NCBI RefSeq assembly: GCF_008297975.1
Contig: NZ_VLNY01000009.1
Location: 62,001-126,000, forward strand
Source of the DNA: Antrihabitans cavernicola
GTDB lineage: Bacteria; Actinomycetota; Actinomycetes; Mycobacteriales; Mycobacteriaceae
Length of the DNA: 64,000 nt
Direction of reading: 5' to 3'
In this document: piece after piece, positions 53,124 through 63,511 of the stretch
Numbering within the stretch: the first letter of the stretch is position 1
How the letters are laid out: each line of letters begins with the position of its first letter
Translations under genes and position numbers: made by a program
Notes under the pieces: generated by a model
The model's database searches: none
What the model saw: only the letters and a program-made list of their open reading frames with translations
Told to the model about the DNA's origin: nothing

Positions 53124-55670
53124 TCACAACGCGTCGAAGAAGCCGCCGAACCCGCGCTGCAGGGTCACGCTGGTCGACTTGTATCCGGCGCGGGTGTCAT
53201 GGGAGACCTCGTCGGCGCGAATCTGCACGGTCTGCCCGTTGTAATCCATTGCATCATCACCGAGCACGAGTTCTACGGCGATGTGGCGCTCACGGATGTC
53301 GTCGGCGCGGCTGTCGACTACGACGGCCCGCTGATTCGACAGCAGCGTTCCGTCGTCGGCGAACACGCCGATGCTCAAGCTCCGCCCGCGACGCTTGCCG
53401 GTGACCGGTTCCCGCTGAGTGAGGGTAACCAGCACCGCGCTGGAGGTGATGGTGGGGCTGCTGGTGTTGAGGTCCACGGTGACTTTGCTGGTGTCCTTGC
53501 TGCGCGACTGGATGAGCGTGACCAGCGGAACCACGACCTCCTGCAGGGTGGCACCGCCGTGCACGAACTGCACACCGCCGCCGGGCAAGGTCAATCGGTG
53601 CAACGAGCGCGGTATCTGCACCTGCAGGTCCCCGTCGAGGCCGAGTTGCCGAGCACTCCACAGGGTGAAGGCGGGATCCTCCCGTAGGCCGCGGCCCAGC
53701 ACGTAGCGCTTGTTGCGGTAGACGATCTGCTCGCCGTGTGCGGCCTCGCTGAGAAAGTCGCCCGGTCCGAGCTTCGATGCTTGGAAGAGGAAACCATGGT
53801 CAGCGGTGACCAGGACGCGGCTGGCGCGGGCCTTGCCTTTGCCGAACTTGCCGATCAGCCAAGCAATCTCGTCGAGAGCCCGCGTGCAGGCGTCCGGCGT
53901 AGTGTGCTCGGACACCAGTTTCTCGCCTGCGGCGTCGATCACGTCGTGGTAGACGACGACGGCGGTATGCGCCGACCATATCGCGGCAATGTCTTCGCTG
54001 CGCATGGCTTTCACGTCTCGGAAGGCGAGGGCCGCGACGTCGGCGGTGGCCCACAGCGCGGCACGGGCTTTGAGCCCGTCGGTGGGGTTGCCGTCCGCGT
54101 GAACCGTCTCGTGGTCGATCAACTCGAGCTGGTTATGTGGCAGGTGCGAGGCCATGCCGAGCTGGGTGAACGACGGGAGTGGCGCGAGACGAGGTTCGAT
54201 CGTCGCGGAGAACCAGTCGTCGCTGTTCATCCGGTCGGCGAGTTCGGCGCCTACCTCGTAGCGCAGCGCATCGGAGATGATGACCAGCGTCTTGGCCTTG
54301 GCGGGCAGATCGGTTTTCGCGAACTCGCCCAGCGCGGTAATTCCGGGAATGTGCCACGAATCGAGCGAGTCCACTTGCCGCTGCCACGCCTCGGCTAGTG
54401 GGCGTTGGTAACCCTCGACGTAGCGGTGCTCGACCTGGTCGATCAGCTCGCCCGGCAGGTCGGTCTCGGCAAGGTCGAGGTGGCAGCGGAAGGTGCGGTA
54501 TGCGCGGTCGATGGCTGACCAGTGCTCGGCGTAGCTACGCACCCCGTCGGTGGGGTCGGCGATCACGGGGGCGAACGATTCGATCCGGCTGAGGCAGTCG
54601 GCAGCCGCGGCGAGGGCCCGGTAACTGTTCGCGTGCTCGTCGAACCATGTGGTGGCCGTGCGTTGTCGAACTATCTCGGCGATCCGGTCCGGCGGGAGTG
54701 CGCGGCGCAGCACGGCGGCTGCGAGTGCGTCGACCACAGCAACGTCTACGACGGGAAAGACGTCGCGGTCGGCGAGGATCTCCACCGACGGCCGATCCGC
54801 GCGCAACCCGTCGGCGACGTTGAGATCGTCCTGAGCTCGCTCGGCCAAGCCGGTGAACACCGAACGCGAACGGCGGTCGTCACGCAGGCGTTCGAAGTCG
54901 ATGCGGGCAGCGTTGGCGGCGTCGGGCCAGCCGCGCCAGGCCTGATCGAAGAGCCAGGTCGCGAACCCCGCGACGGTCGGTTCCGGCGAGCTATACCCGT
55001 AGATGCTGGTACAGCCGTTCCACAGAAATTCGGTGAGCGAGTACCGGGACAGTGCGTCGTATCCGGCGACACTGTCGTCGACGAGGTCGGTCAGCAGCGA
55101 CTCCATGATGCGGTGCAGGCGGTGGCAGCCCGGCCCGTGCAGGCCGAGTGCGGCAGCGCACAGCGATCCGCGCGTGGTGTCGGCGAGCTTGTCGGTGGAC
55201 AGGTCGGCGGGCAGCGTCGCAAGGTGCTCGCGCACAGCACTGGTGCGTTTCACCGAATCGAACACGCCCAGGTGATCTGCCACGACTGCGTCGACGCCGC
55301 GTCCGTCGAGACCGAGATCGTGCACCAGGATCGAGGTGGTGTCGGCGGTGAACAAGCCGTAGCCGGCCTCGATATCGAGCAGCCAGTTTTCCCGATCTTG
55401 CGGCGGCTCACCGGTGCGGTAGAGCAGGTGCCGGGCCCATTCGTGCTGCTGGCCATCGAGCGCCGCATACAACTGGTGCTTGATGCCGAACTCGTTGCCG
55501 GACACCCGATGCGTGGTGAGTTCGATGCTGCTGCGCGCAGCTACAGCGGCGGCGACCGCATCGAGGGCGTCGGCGTGCTCCCCCTCGACGTCGCGCCAGG
55601 TAAGGATCGGCGTCGTGGCGAACCGGTCGGCGAGCAGCTCGGCGATGCGCTCGGCGGGCACGGAACTCAC
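53124..55670 (-). CDS. pglZ: BREX-1 alkaline-phosphatase-fold protein PglZ
   Basis: The 848-aa protein matches PglZ of type 1 BREX in length and in the alkaline phosphatase superfamily core: LVIISDALRYEVGAEL (metal-site Asp467) and VLVTADHGFLFQ (Asp624-His625). PglZ is a core BREX protein needed with PglX for modification and defence; its chemistry is not settled. The C-terminal ~150 residues form a beta-rich domain. GTG start 55670 overlaps the pglX stop by 4 nt (GTGA). Confidence 0.92.
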   Translation of the reverse strand: MSSVPAERIAELLADRFATTPILTWRDVEGEHADALDAVAAAVAARSSIELTTHRVSGNEFGIKHQLYAALDGQQHEWARHLLYRTGEPPQDRENWLLDIEAGYGLFTADTTSILVHDLGLDGRGVDAVVADHLGVFDSVKRTSAVREHLATLPADLSTDKLADTTRGSLCAAALGLHGPGCHRLHRIMESLLTDLVDDSVAGYDALSRYSLTEFLWNGCTSIYGYSSPEPTVAGFATWLFDQAWRGWPDAANAARIDFERLRDDRRSRSVFTGLAERAQDDLNVADGLRADRPSVEILADRDVFPVVDVAVVDALAAAVLRRALPPDRIAEIVRQRTATTWFDEHANSYRALAAAADCLSRIESFAPVIADPTDGVRSYAEHWSAIDRAYRTFRCHLDLAETDLPGELIDQVEHRYVEGYQRPLAEAWQRQVDSLDSWHIPGITALGEFAKTDLPAKAKTLVIISDALRYEVGAELADRMNSDDWFSATIEPRLAPLPSFTQLGMASHLPHNQLELIDHETVHADGNPTDGLKARAALWATADVAALAFRDVKAMRSEDIAAIWSAHTAVVVYHDVIDAAGEKLVSEHTTPDACTRALDEIAWLIGKFGKGKARASRVLVTADHGFLFQASKLGPGDFLSEAAHGEQIVYRNKRYVLGRGLREDPAFTLWSARQLGLDGDLQVQIPRSLHRLTLPGGGVQFVHGGATLQEVVVPLVTLIQSRSKDTSKVTVDLNTSSPTITSSAVLVTLTQREPVTGKRRGRSLSIGVFADDGTLLSNQRAVVVDSRADDIRERHIAVELVLGDDAMDYNGQTVQIRADEVSHDTRAGYKSTSVTLQRGFGGFFDAL

Positions 55671-58600
55671 AGCCGGGTCACCTTCTTCACCACACCCATC
55701 AGTTTGGGGTAGTTCTGTTTGACGCCGTCATCGAGGTCGAGGGCGATCTCGGCGGATGCGAGTGGAAACAGTGCTTTGTCGATCCAGTCCCGGACTTCGC
55801 GTCGTTGGACTGTGAGCCGGTCACGTTCCTTCCCGAGTTGGGTGGCCTCACGTTTGTCGGCGGATGGCAGCGCATGCTCGATGGTGTCCAAGCGTGCCTG
55901 CAGTTTGCCGAGCAGTTCTTCCGCGTAATTCTGGTGGATCAGCCCGAGCGTAGCCGGGGTGTAGCGGTGCAGATAGAACAGCGCACTGAAACCGCCATTC
56001 GGGGAGGAGACCTGCCAGTAGATCGGGCGACTGGAGTAGGTCTTGAGATGATCGGCGTAGAAGTCGTTCAGGAAGTAGTCGCGCAAATTCTTGCGCCGGC
56101 CGGACCCAAGGGCATGCTCGAGCCAGGAGACGTTGGCCTCGAGGTGCTCGGCGCCGAACGCGACGGCGAGGAACTGGCGCAGTCGGGCAACGATGTCGTC
56201 TTCGAAGTAGCGCTCGGCCGTGATCGGCAGGATGCCGTCGACATCCGGACGGAAACGGGCGTCCGGCACCTTCTTGTCGAAGTCGGCCACCGTTGCTCCG
56301 GCATCGGCGAGCACCAGACCCGGTTTGTCGAGGCTGTAGCGGCCCATCATTACGCCGACGGCATAGGACACGAGCTCTCGAGCTACGTCCCGGAAAAAGA
56401 GGACGCGGTACTCGTCGTCGTCTCGCTCGTTGCCGCGGGTGGGTGCATAACGGAAGTACGGATTCTGCGTCAGCGAGACCCGGTTGAGCGGCACCGAACA
56501 CTGGACCTCGTCTTGAAGTTCGTACAACGTGGCGAAGTAGCCATTGTTTGCCACTTCCAGCTCCTGCGCGCGTTTGGTGTTGGCGATGGCTTCATCCCAG
56601 CGGGTCTTGGCGTGGGCTTCGAGCGAGCCGATACCGAGAGCCGCCAGAGGGTTGATTTCGAAGTCCCAGGAGGTTTCGTATTCATTCCAGTCATTCCGGA
56701 AGCAAGAGACGATCTCGTTCACGATCCGAGATACTCGGTTCGATACAGAATCCTGAAGAGATGGCACATTTAGGAGGTGTCCCAGCTTGTAATCAATAGT
56801 GGGTGAGATGATCTCAAGAAAGCGCGCACCCACACTTGAGTTAATCAAACCGATGATTCGTTCGGTTTGAGACGGTTCTTTTGGGTAACCCATAGGCCCC
56901 TTCGTGTCGAACATGTATCCCTCGTCCGACACCCGCGCACAGAATCCGCCGCTCGAAATCCCAGTCCAAGTGAATCCCGCAACAAAGGCGTAATCCAAGT
57001 TGTAGTTATGCGAACGCACCCGTCCGGTCGAGGGATCGACATTCATGCGTTGGCGACGCCCGTCATCTTCCCAATCGACGACAAATTCAGAGTTTCCATA
57101 CCACTTTCGATACGCACCACCCTTCTGATATGGATACCAGCGCTTATTCCACGTTCGACGTTCCGGAGAATTGTTCTTAGGATACGAAAAATCTGTCAAG
57201 GAGACTTCGAACCACTCACGAAGAAAGGCCGCGTTGTCGCCCGTCGTCAATCCTTCGCGCGTACCGATGTCATTGGCGAGTGAACGTTGCTTCGCGAAGG
57301 CTCCCTTCATCGCGTCCGAAAGCCAGTACACGATCGGCGATTCCGGGACTAGGGCGAAATCGGATTGGGCGGTGTCGAATCGGTTGTAGCCGGGGTCGAG
57401 GAACAGCGCTTCGATCACGTATGGCTTGCGAACCTGCACGTGTTCTTCAAAGAGCCGCCGGTACACGCCCCGGTAACCCTGTGGCGCAGGCATGTTCGTG
57501 ACGGTGAAGGCGTCCGAACCGAAGTCCGAGCCGAAGAGCCCTCGGCCGAGGTGCAGGAACGACTCGATGCGACGGCCGCCAAGGAACCATTCACGGAACG
57601 ATACAAATGTATTCAGGAACATCCACGACGGCAGCACGACCATGCCCCACTGCCCGGACGGCACGCAAACCTCGGCAGCCCGCACCATGAATGCCGTGAG
57701 TAGGTCGGCCTTCGCATCGGGGTAGTTCTTTGCCACCCAACCCTTAAGTAGGCCGCCCATATTCCCGCTGCCAAGATATGGCGGATTCGCCACCACCACG
57801 TGATACTGGTTGTCCACCAACGCCTTCGCCTGGCGAAGCAGTATCCGAGCCGCACCCACGGAGAACCCGGAGAACATGTCGAGATCGTGCGTCTCGTCGA
57901 GATCTCCGACAGCCATGTCCAGCAAGCCGAGTGCTTCGGGGTCCACCCGAATCAGTGAGCCGAACGTGTCGGCGTCAGCGAAAGAATGCAACAGCCGCGC
58001 CAACATCTCGCGCTCCCCCGGCGCCACCCCACCGGTGATCCGCTCGGCCTCGATCTCGTCGAACACCACCGGCGTGACCCGGATGATGTCCGGCTGCACC
58101 GGCCGGTCATCGGCGGTGCGCCGGGTGAAGAAGCGACGGTCGCGGCCGCGGGCCTTCATCGCAAGCGCGAACGACGCCAACTGTGCCGCCCGTTCGTCGA
58201 TCTCGAGTCCACGCAAGTTATGGGTGAGGATCAACTCGGGTATCGAACTCGGCGTGTAGCCCTCCTCCTCGTAGATCGTGTACAGCAGATCGAAGGCGTA
58301 GGTGAGCATGTGCCCCGAACCGCAGGCCGGATCCAGCAGCCGGATCTCCTCGGGTGACCCCACCGTCACCCCGGTGTCTTCTTGGCCTGCAACGGGTTCG
58401 ATGTAATAGTTCATGTGGTTACGCAGCTCACTGGACGGCTGCGAGCGCAACCACAGTCGGCCCAGCGAGTTCTCCACCAAATACCGCACTATCCAATGCG
58501 GCGTGAACAGCTGTGTCACCGGCGCAATTTCGGCGGCGTCGATCGGCACCTTGGAATCGTTGATCTGCTGCTTCAGTTCCGCGTTGTAGAACTGATACAG

Positions 58601-59203
58601 CCAACCCACCACTTCGACGTTCTCGCACGCCGCCGCGTCCATTGCCTCGACCGCGTGCGCACGCACCGACGTCGAAGCGAGAATATCCACCGGGGTGAAC
58701 AAACCGATCCAGTCCACCGCCGCGGGGAACACCTCCGGCATCGGCTTGTGCCACGCTCGGAACACCGCAGCCAACAGCAGGCTGTACGCCTCGGCGTCGG
58801 GGTCTGCGGACGTGCGCCGTCCGGTGAGCACGTCCGTCACAGTTGTCTGCACGGTCCCGGGAAGCTCGGTCGGAAATTCGCCCGCCTGCGCCCGGGCAAG
58901 GATCTCCGGCAAAGCTGATGCCGACCCCGACTCGGGTGACACCACGCCGTACGGCCCTGATAACCTGTTGGCATCCATGTAGCGTGCCGCGGTCAGCCGG
59001 TTGAACCAGGTGTAGGCCGCCGTCTCGGCGACCCATCCTTCGCCGTGCTCATCAACCGAATCACGCAGCCGCGCAAGCTCACGCGGATACTCGGCCGCGG
59101 CCTTGGCGTCGCCGAGCAGTTGCTTGGTACGGGCCCGCATCTGCTCGATGAGGGTGGTACGCGAGGTGGTCGCGAAGCTCTTCAATTCTGCTGTATTGCG
59201 CAC
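55667..59203 (-). CDS. pglX: BREX-1 adenine-specific DNA methyltransferase PglX
   Basis: The 1178-aa protein methylates adenine in a non-palindromic site to mark host DNA. Motif I is DPACGSG (291-297) and motif IV NPPY (473-476). The N-terminus reads RNTAELKSFATTSRTTLIEQ, typical of PglX. GTG 59203 is the start, with AGGAG 5 nt ahead; the upstream Met at 59239 lacks support. Residues ~650-820 (56750-57250) are coded by clearly more AT-rich DNA and include NNSPERRTWNKRWYPYQKGG; this is the likely target-recognition region and looks like a swapped segment. It lies 70 bp after the HEPN gene and is coupled to pglZ. Confidence 0.95.
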   Translation of the reverse strand: MRNTAELKSFATTSRTTLIEQMRARTKQLLGDAKAAAEYPRELARLRDSVDEHGEGWVAETAAYTWFNRLTAARYMDANRLSGPYGVVSPESGSASALPEILARAQAGEFPTELPGTVQTTVTDVLTGRRTSADPDAEAYSLLLAAVFRAWHKPMPEVFPAAVDWIGLFTPVDILASTSVRAHAVEAMDAAACENVEVVGWLYQFYNAELKQQINDSKVPIDAAEIAPVTQLFTPHWIVRYLVENSLGRLWLRSQPSSELRNHMNYYIEPVAGQEDTGVTVGSPEEIRLLDPACGSGHMLTYAFDLLYTIYEEEGYTPSSIPELILTHNLRGLEIDERAAQLASFALAMKARGRDRRFFTRRTADDRPVQPDIIRVTPVVFDEIEAERITGGVAPGEREMLARLLHSFADADTFGSLIRVDPEALGLLDMAVGDLDETHDLDMFSGFSVGAARILLRQAKALVDNQYHVVVANPPYLGSGNMGGLLKGWVAKNYPDAKADLLTAFMVRAAEVCVPSGQWGMVVLPSWMFLNTFVSFREWFLGGRRIESFLHLGRGLFGSDFGSDAFTVTNMPAPQGYRGVYRRLFEEHVQVRKPYVIEALFLDPGYNRFDTAQSDFALVPESPIVYWLSDAMKGAFAKQRSLANDIGTREGLTTGDNAAFLREWFEVSLTDFSYPKNNSPERRTWNKRWYPYQKGGAYRKWYGNSEFVVDWEDDGRRQRMNVDPSTGRVRSHNYNLDYAFVAGFTWTGISSGGFCARVSDEGYMFDTKGPMGYPKEPSQTERIIGLINSSVGARFLEIISPTIDYKLGHLLNVPSLQDSVSNRVSRIVNEIVSCFRNDWNEYETSWDFEINPLAALGIGSLEAHAKTRWDEAIANTKRAQELEVANNGYFATLYELQDEVQCSVPLNRVSLTQNPYFRYAPTRGNERDDDEYRVLFFRDVARELVSYAVGVMMGRYSLDKPGLVLADAGATVADFDKKVPDARFRPDVDGILPITAERYFEDDIVARLRQFLAVAFGAEHLEANVSWLEHALGSGRRKNLRDYFLNDFYADHLKTYSSRPIYWQVSSPNGGFSALFYLHRYTPATLGLIHQNYAEELLGKLQARLDTIEHALPSADKREATQLGKERDRLTVQRREVRDWIDKALFPLASAEIALDLDDGVKQNYPKLMGVVKKVTRL

Positions 59204-59273
59204 GGTTGCTCCTACATCAAAGCTGTGTGCTGACCACACCGACGAGCCCGAACGATCTAGTCAGGAACGGAGG

Positions 59274-59960
59274 TCAGAGAGCGAAGTCGGGACAATTCGA
59301 CCAGTTGAGCGAAGCGAGGGCTGCGTATCCCACCGCCGCGTCGGACAGCTGTTGCGCGGCGAGCCGGTAGATATGTGCGCATGACTCCGCCCCGTGCAGC
59401 GACAAGGAATGCTTGCCATTTTTCTGTGGGCGAAGCACCCCCGATGCCTGCACCGTCCCCTTCAATGGGCCGGGCCAGATCTCGGGCCGGTACCCGCGCA
59501 CAAGCCCGTGGCTGAGACAGTGCCGCACCTGCATCCAGCCTTCCGCCTGATCCTTCGTTTCGTTCCAGCTGAGCGTTCGTTGGGTTATCCACGTCGACGC
59601 CCCTTCACGCGGAGGATCCCAGACGGACATCGAGAACTGTTTCTCCCAGTTCTGATTGGCAGGCCATTGCAGCAGTTGCTTCAGCTTTGACTCAAATGTG
59701 GCGACCGTCGGATTGTTCATGGTCACGAACTTGGCGACTTGCGCATAATTTTGCCCTCGGTGCGCGGCAAGAATCGCCAGAAACTCTTCCGCGAAGCCCT
59801 CGTACGCAGATATCGATGTCAAGACAATCGCGGGAGCCAAAGCCCCGGCGTTCCCAGGGTTTCCTTGCTTTCGCGGGTGTAACTTCTCCAGCATCGTGGG
59901 CACAGCCAATGCATTCGAATATCGATCGACCGCAGTCTGGAGAGCTGGGACTTGGTTCAT
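59274..59960 (-). CDS. HEPN-like putative RNase embedded in the BREX operon
   Basis: The 228-aa protein is mostly helical. Residues 41-65 (LAPAIVLTSISAYEGFAEEF) resemble the first helices of HEPN families, and RHCLSH (Arg146-x4-His151) within a helix is the HEPN catalytic pattern Rx4-6H. Such proteins are usually metal-independent RNases in toxin-antitoxin and phage-defence loci. Its ATG overlaps the brxC stop by 4 nt (ATGA), so it is translated with BrxC and is probably a working part of this BREX operon rather than a random insertion. HEPN is not one of the six core BREX-1 genes. No antitoxin partner lies next to it. Exact family uncertain. Confidence 0.65.
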   Translation of the reverse strand: MNQVPALQTAVDRYSNALAVPTMLEKLHPRKQGNPGNAGALAPAIVLTSISAYEGFAEEFLAILAAHRGQNYAQVAKFVTMNNPTVATFESKLKQLLQWPANQNWEKQFSMSVWDPPREGASTWITQRTLSWNETKDQAEGWMQVRHCLSHGLVRGYRPEIWPGPLKGTVQASGVLRPQKNGKHSLSLHGAESCAHIYRLAAQQLSDAAVGYAALASLNWSNCPDFAL

Positions 59961-62900
59961 CGGATGATCGTCTTCCCATCCTCGATCGCGGTGAGCAGAC
60001 TGGTTCGCAACGCGGTGACGTAAGTCTCTACCTGCTCGCGGGTGGCGAGCATCATCGGCACCCCCTCGACGATCACGGTATCCAGCCGCACCGTCGTCTT
60101 CTTGGCCGTCGTTACGGCGCTCTGCGAAACACTCTTCGCCGGCCGCTCGCGTGTGTCCTCACCCGGTGGCGGCTCCGGTTCCGGGGTGGGCTCAGCCCGG
60201 GAGCTGATCAGTATCTCCACGATCGACTCGAACTGCACATCGAAGTTCGACCGCGCCAGCGCCACCTGCCCCAACGACGACTTTGCATCTATCTCGCTGA
60301 GTAGCGATTGAAACCGACTGCGCGCTTGCTGCTGGGCCGTCGCTACGGCGTCGGTGAAAATCTCCCCACCCACCAATTCGTCAAGGCGCTGCTCCACACG
60401 TCTACGCAGGGCGATACGCTCGGCGGCCACGGCGGTCTCTAGCCGCCCCCGCAACTGCAAATGTGCTTGCTTGATTTGCGGTATCCCGCTGCCGCGGAAG
60501 AATGTCGGGCTATCCAGTCCGCGGCGCAGGGCATCCGCATCGGCTGCGTGGGTGTTATCGAGTTCCGCACCACGTCGGTCCAGGAAGGCCCGCGCATCAT
60601 CGAATATCTTCTGCTGCGGGCCGCTCAGGAATGCTCGCAGCGGATCCAGCACGTCTTCCTTCAACTCCAGCAGCTCGTCGGAGGTGATCAGGAAGTCGGC
60701 GAGGTACCAGTCGTCGTCGTGTCCCTCCGCCGCAGCGCGGATCGTCGTAATCGCACGCTCTACCTCCGCGCCGAACGGGTAATCCATGCTCGCCCAGCCG
60801 GTCACCTGCGCAAGGTCCTCGGTCAGTGCGTTCCGTACCCGGCGCACCAGATCTTCTGCTGTGGACGCGGTGTCGGAAACGTCGCGGTAGGAGCCGAGGA
60901 AGCGCTGCAGTTTCCGAACCTTGGCCGGATCCTGTTCGCGCACCTCGTCGACGTAGATCTTGCGGTGCTTGCCCGTATTACGCAGCTCCCCGGGAATCTC
61001 CGTACGGACCAGGACGCGGCTGTCGAGCTTGAGGCGCACCCGTCCCGTCTTCACGCCATGGGCGATCGCCACCAGCACAGTCGTCATCGACCATCCGCAC
61101 GGCGGATCCGCGAATTCCTCTACCAACAACCCGACGTTGCTGCTCACCTGCCGAAGCTTGGACTGGCGAAGCTGAACCACCACGGTCTGCGCGAGCGTGT
61201 CCAGCGAGGATTTCGCGTCGATGTCGAGGGTGTCCTCATCCCGCAGTATCCGGGGTAGATCGGCTTCTTTGTACGCCGCCACCCCACGCGCTTCGTTGAT
61301 GCGCGTGTACCGCGACTCGATGGCCATCTGCAACCCCGCATGCACCCGCTCCTTGGCGGAACCGCCGCCGATCGCCAGCACGCTACCGTTGTGCACCAGT
61401 TCCGCACCGGCCACGGCTTGACGCAGCACACTCGTCACCTCGCGATGACGCTCCACGTTGCTCCGTTGGTGCGATTCGAGAATGCGACGGCGAGACTCCG
61501 GCAGCGTCGACGTCAGCTGCAGCTGCACATAGTCGCGGGTGCGAACGTGCAAATCGATCTCATCGAGTGCGCGTTGATCCAGTTCGAGGACTACGAACAC
61601 CGTGCCCGCGTCACCGACCGATCGAAACTTCACATCCTCGAGCGAGTACCCCCGCAGTGGGGTCACGAAATGCACACCCAACTTCTCCGAGCGCCCCTGC
61701 CGTTCGCCGTCGAGAAACCGTTCCAGACCGAGGTCCGCGCCCGTCCCGTCGTGGCGTACCTTCGCCGTCACGCCCGACGCCTGCACCACCTCCTCGTTCA
61801 GCAGCTTCTTGATCGCGGCGTCGTTGCGGTCGAACCCTTTGATCGCCTTCTCGACGTCCTGTTCCTCGTTTGTGAGGTAGGTGTATGTCGAACCGGTGCG
61901 CTGCACATACGTGTTCCTTACCAGCAACTGCAATGCACGCTCGACATCATCGCGTAGCGCCGCCACATTGGTGTCGATCGCTGGGGTCAGCAGCACCGCC
62001 AGCGACTGCGCACTCGCCTCGAACTGGTCGTCGTACTTGGTCATCAAGAGTGCCTTGAGCACCCGCACTGCCAGCGCGGCATCCGGATCCATCAGGTTTC
62101 GGGCAGCCAGCGAGACGTTTCTCTTGACGTCGGAGAGCACGGACTTTTCGATGCCGTCGTAGAACATGTCGAATGTGGCCAGCGACCCGACCTCCGCGGC
62201 CTTCATCGCGGAGCCGATCTCCTTGGTCACACCCAGCAGCGACCGCTCGCCGACCGAGGCGTGCCTGCCCGTAAACGCGTTGTAGTCCGAAAGCCCCTTC
62301 ATCGCCGTGTGAAACAGCTCGAACTGGTAGTCGACGAACGGGTACGTGCCGACGAAATCGTCGACGCTCGCGTAGTTCTGGTAGCTGCGCTGGTCGCGGA
62401 ACGCGAACAGGGAACGGAAGCGGTCCGCGTTCTGTGTGTAGACGGCACCCAGGCTTGTCGCGCCGTTCGGAGTCTTTTCCAGCAGCCGCTTGGACACCAC
62501 TTCGCGGACATTCTTCGAGTCGAGTTTGAGCTGAATTGCGAAGCGCGCCTGAATCTTCGAAAAGTCCAGCTGCTGCTGCCTGGTGCGATCCCCGATGATC
62601 GAATCCATGATCTCCTGCGAGGTCACCACAACCCATGCCCGTCCGTGGCAGCGCGTGAAGAGAGTCTCGGCGATGGTCTGCAGGCTCAGCATCAGCTTGG
62701 TGTCTTGACCGATGAACTGGCCGATCTCGTCGATGAAGAAGCCCAGGCGGGTCCTCGGCTCCGGCTGCTGGTCGAGCCAGGCCGCTACCTCGTCGGCGAA
62801 CGATTCGATGGATACCGAATAGCTCTCCCGGTAGGCCGTCAACGGCCGTTCCAATTCGGCGCCGGTGACCTCGGAATAGGCCTTCTCTGCGGCAGGTTCG

Positions 62901-63511
62901 GCGAAGACCGCGAGCTCGCGCCCTTTGTCCCACGGCTGCCCATATTGCCGCGCGAATGCCTCCTTGAACTGCTCGTACAACCCTTGCGAGGCCAAATCAC
63001 GTTCGAAGCGGGCGATGTACGGCGACCTGCCGAAGAAGCCGGACGCCTCGTAGAAGACCTGCACGAACACCTTGAGCAAAGCATCCGGCTGATCTTTCTC
63101 GTTCTTGTCGACCTTCTCGTCGATGTTGAACAGCAGGGACCGGGCCGGGATCGACGCCGAGCGCTCCAGCGCGGCCTTCAGCAGTGCATCGCCGGCCGGT
63201 ACCTTACGGACGAATGTCGATACAACTTCGGCCCTGGTGATCCCCGCCCCGCTGACATCGCCGAGCAGATGCGCCAACATCTTGAGCAAATGCGACTTAC
63301 CGGAGCCGAAGAACCCGGCAATCCAGACGCCGTTCGATCGAGGGTCGCCGGGATGGGTGTACACGTCGAGCAGGTCGCTCAGGTGTCGGGCGACCTCGTC
63401 GGTGATGACGTATTCGTTGACCTCGGTGACGAGCTGCGCTGAGTTGGAGGCCTTGACGACGCCGTCGAGCGGTCGGTTGATGTCCTTCGCGAGAATCTGC
63501 TCAATGTGCAT
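59957..63511 (-). CDS. brxC: BREX P-loop ATPase BrxC
   Basis: The 1184-aa protein has a P-loop near the N-terminus, IAGFFGSGKSHLLKML (Gly66 to Ser73 of the Walker A), in the context SNGVWIAGFFGSGKSH that is typical of BrxC/PglY. A Walker-B-like RLGFFIDEIGQFIGQ follows about 200 residues later. Length is normal. It is the large ATPase of the BREX complex. ATG 63511 overlaps the brxB stop by one base (TGATG); the longer open frame upstream is not BrxC-like. The C-terminal end overlaps the HEPN gene. Confidence 0.93.
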   Translation of the reverse strand: MHIEQILAKDINRPLDGVVKASNSAQLVTEVNEYVITDEVARHLSDLLDVYTHPGDPRSNGVWIAGFFGSGKSHLLKMLAHLLGDVSGAGITRAEVVSTFVRKVPAGDALLKAALERSASIPARSLLFNIDEKVDKNEKDQPDALLKVFVQVFYEASGFFGRSPYIARFERDLASQGLYEQFKEAFARQYGQPWDKGRELAVFAEPAAEKAYSEVTGAELERPLTAYRESYSVSIESFADEVAAWLDQQPEPRTRLGFFIDEIGQFIGQDTKLMLSLQTIAETLFTRCHGRAWVVVTSQEIMDSIIGDRTRQQQLDFSKIQARFAIQLKLDSKNVREVVSKRLLEKTPNGATSLGAVYTQNADRFRSLFAFRDQRSYQNYASVDDFVGTYPFVDYQFELFHTAMKGLSDYNAFTGRHASVGERSLLGVTKEIGSAMKAAEVGSLATFDMFYDGIEKSVLSDVKRNVSLAARNLMDPDAALAVRVLKALLMTKYDDQFEASAQSLAVLLTPAIDTNVAALRDDVERALQLLVRNTYVQRTGSTYTYLTNEEQDVEKAIKGFDRNDAAIKKLLNEEVVQASGVTAKVRHDGTGADLGLERFLDGERQGRSEKLGVHFVTPLRGYSLEDVKFRSVGDAGTVFVVLELDQRALDEIDLHVRTRDYVQLQLTSTLPESRRRILESHQRSNVERHREVTSVLRQAVAGAELVHNGSVLAIGGGSAKERVHAGLQMAIESRYTRINEARGVAAYKEADLPRILRDEDTLDIDAKSSLDTLAQTVVVQLRQSKLRQVSSNVGLLVEEFADPPCGWSMTTVLVAIAHGVKTGRVRLKLDSRVLVRTEIPGELRNTGKHRKIYVDEVREQDPAKVRKLQRFLGSYRDVSDTASTAEDLVRRVRNALTEDLAQVTGWASMDYPFGAEVERAITTIRAAAEGHDDDWYLADFLITSDELLELKEDVLDPLRAFLSGPQQKIFDDARAFLDRRGAELDNTHAADADALRRGLDSPTFFRGSGIPQIKQAHLQLRGRLETAVAAERIALRRRVEQRLDELVGGEIFTDAVATAQQQARSRFQSLLSEIDAKSSLGQVALARSNFDVQFESIVEILISSRAEPTPEPEPPPGEDTRERPAKSVSQSAVTTAKKTTVRLDTVIVEGVPMMLATREQVETYVTALRTSLLTAIEDGKTIIR

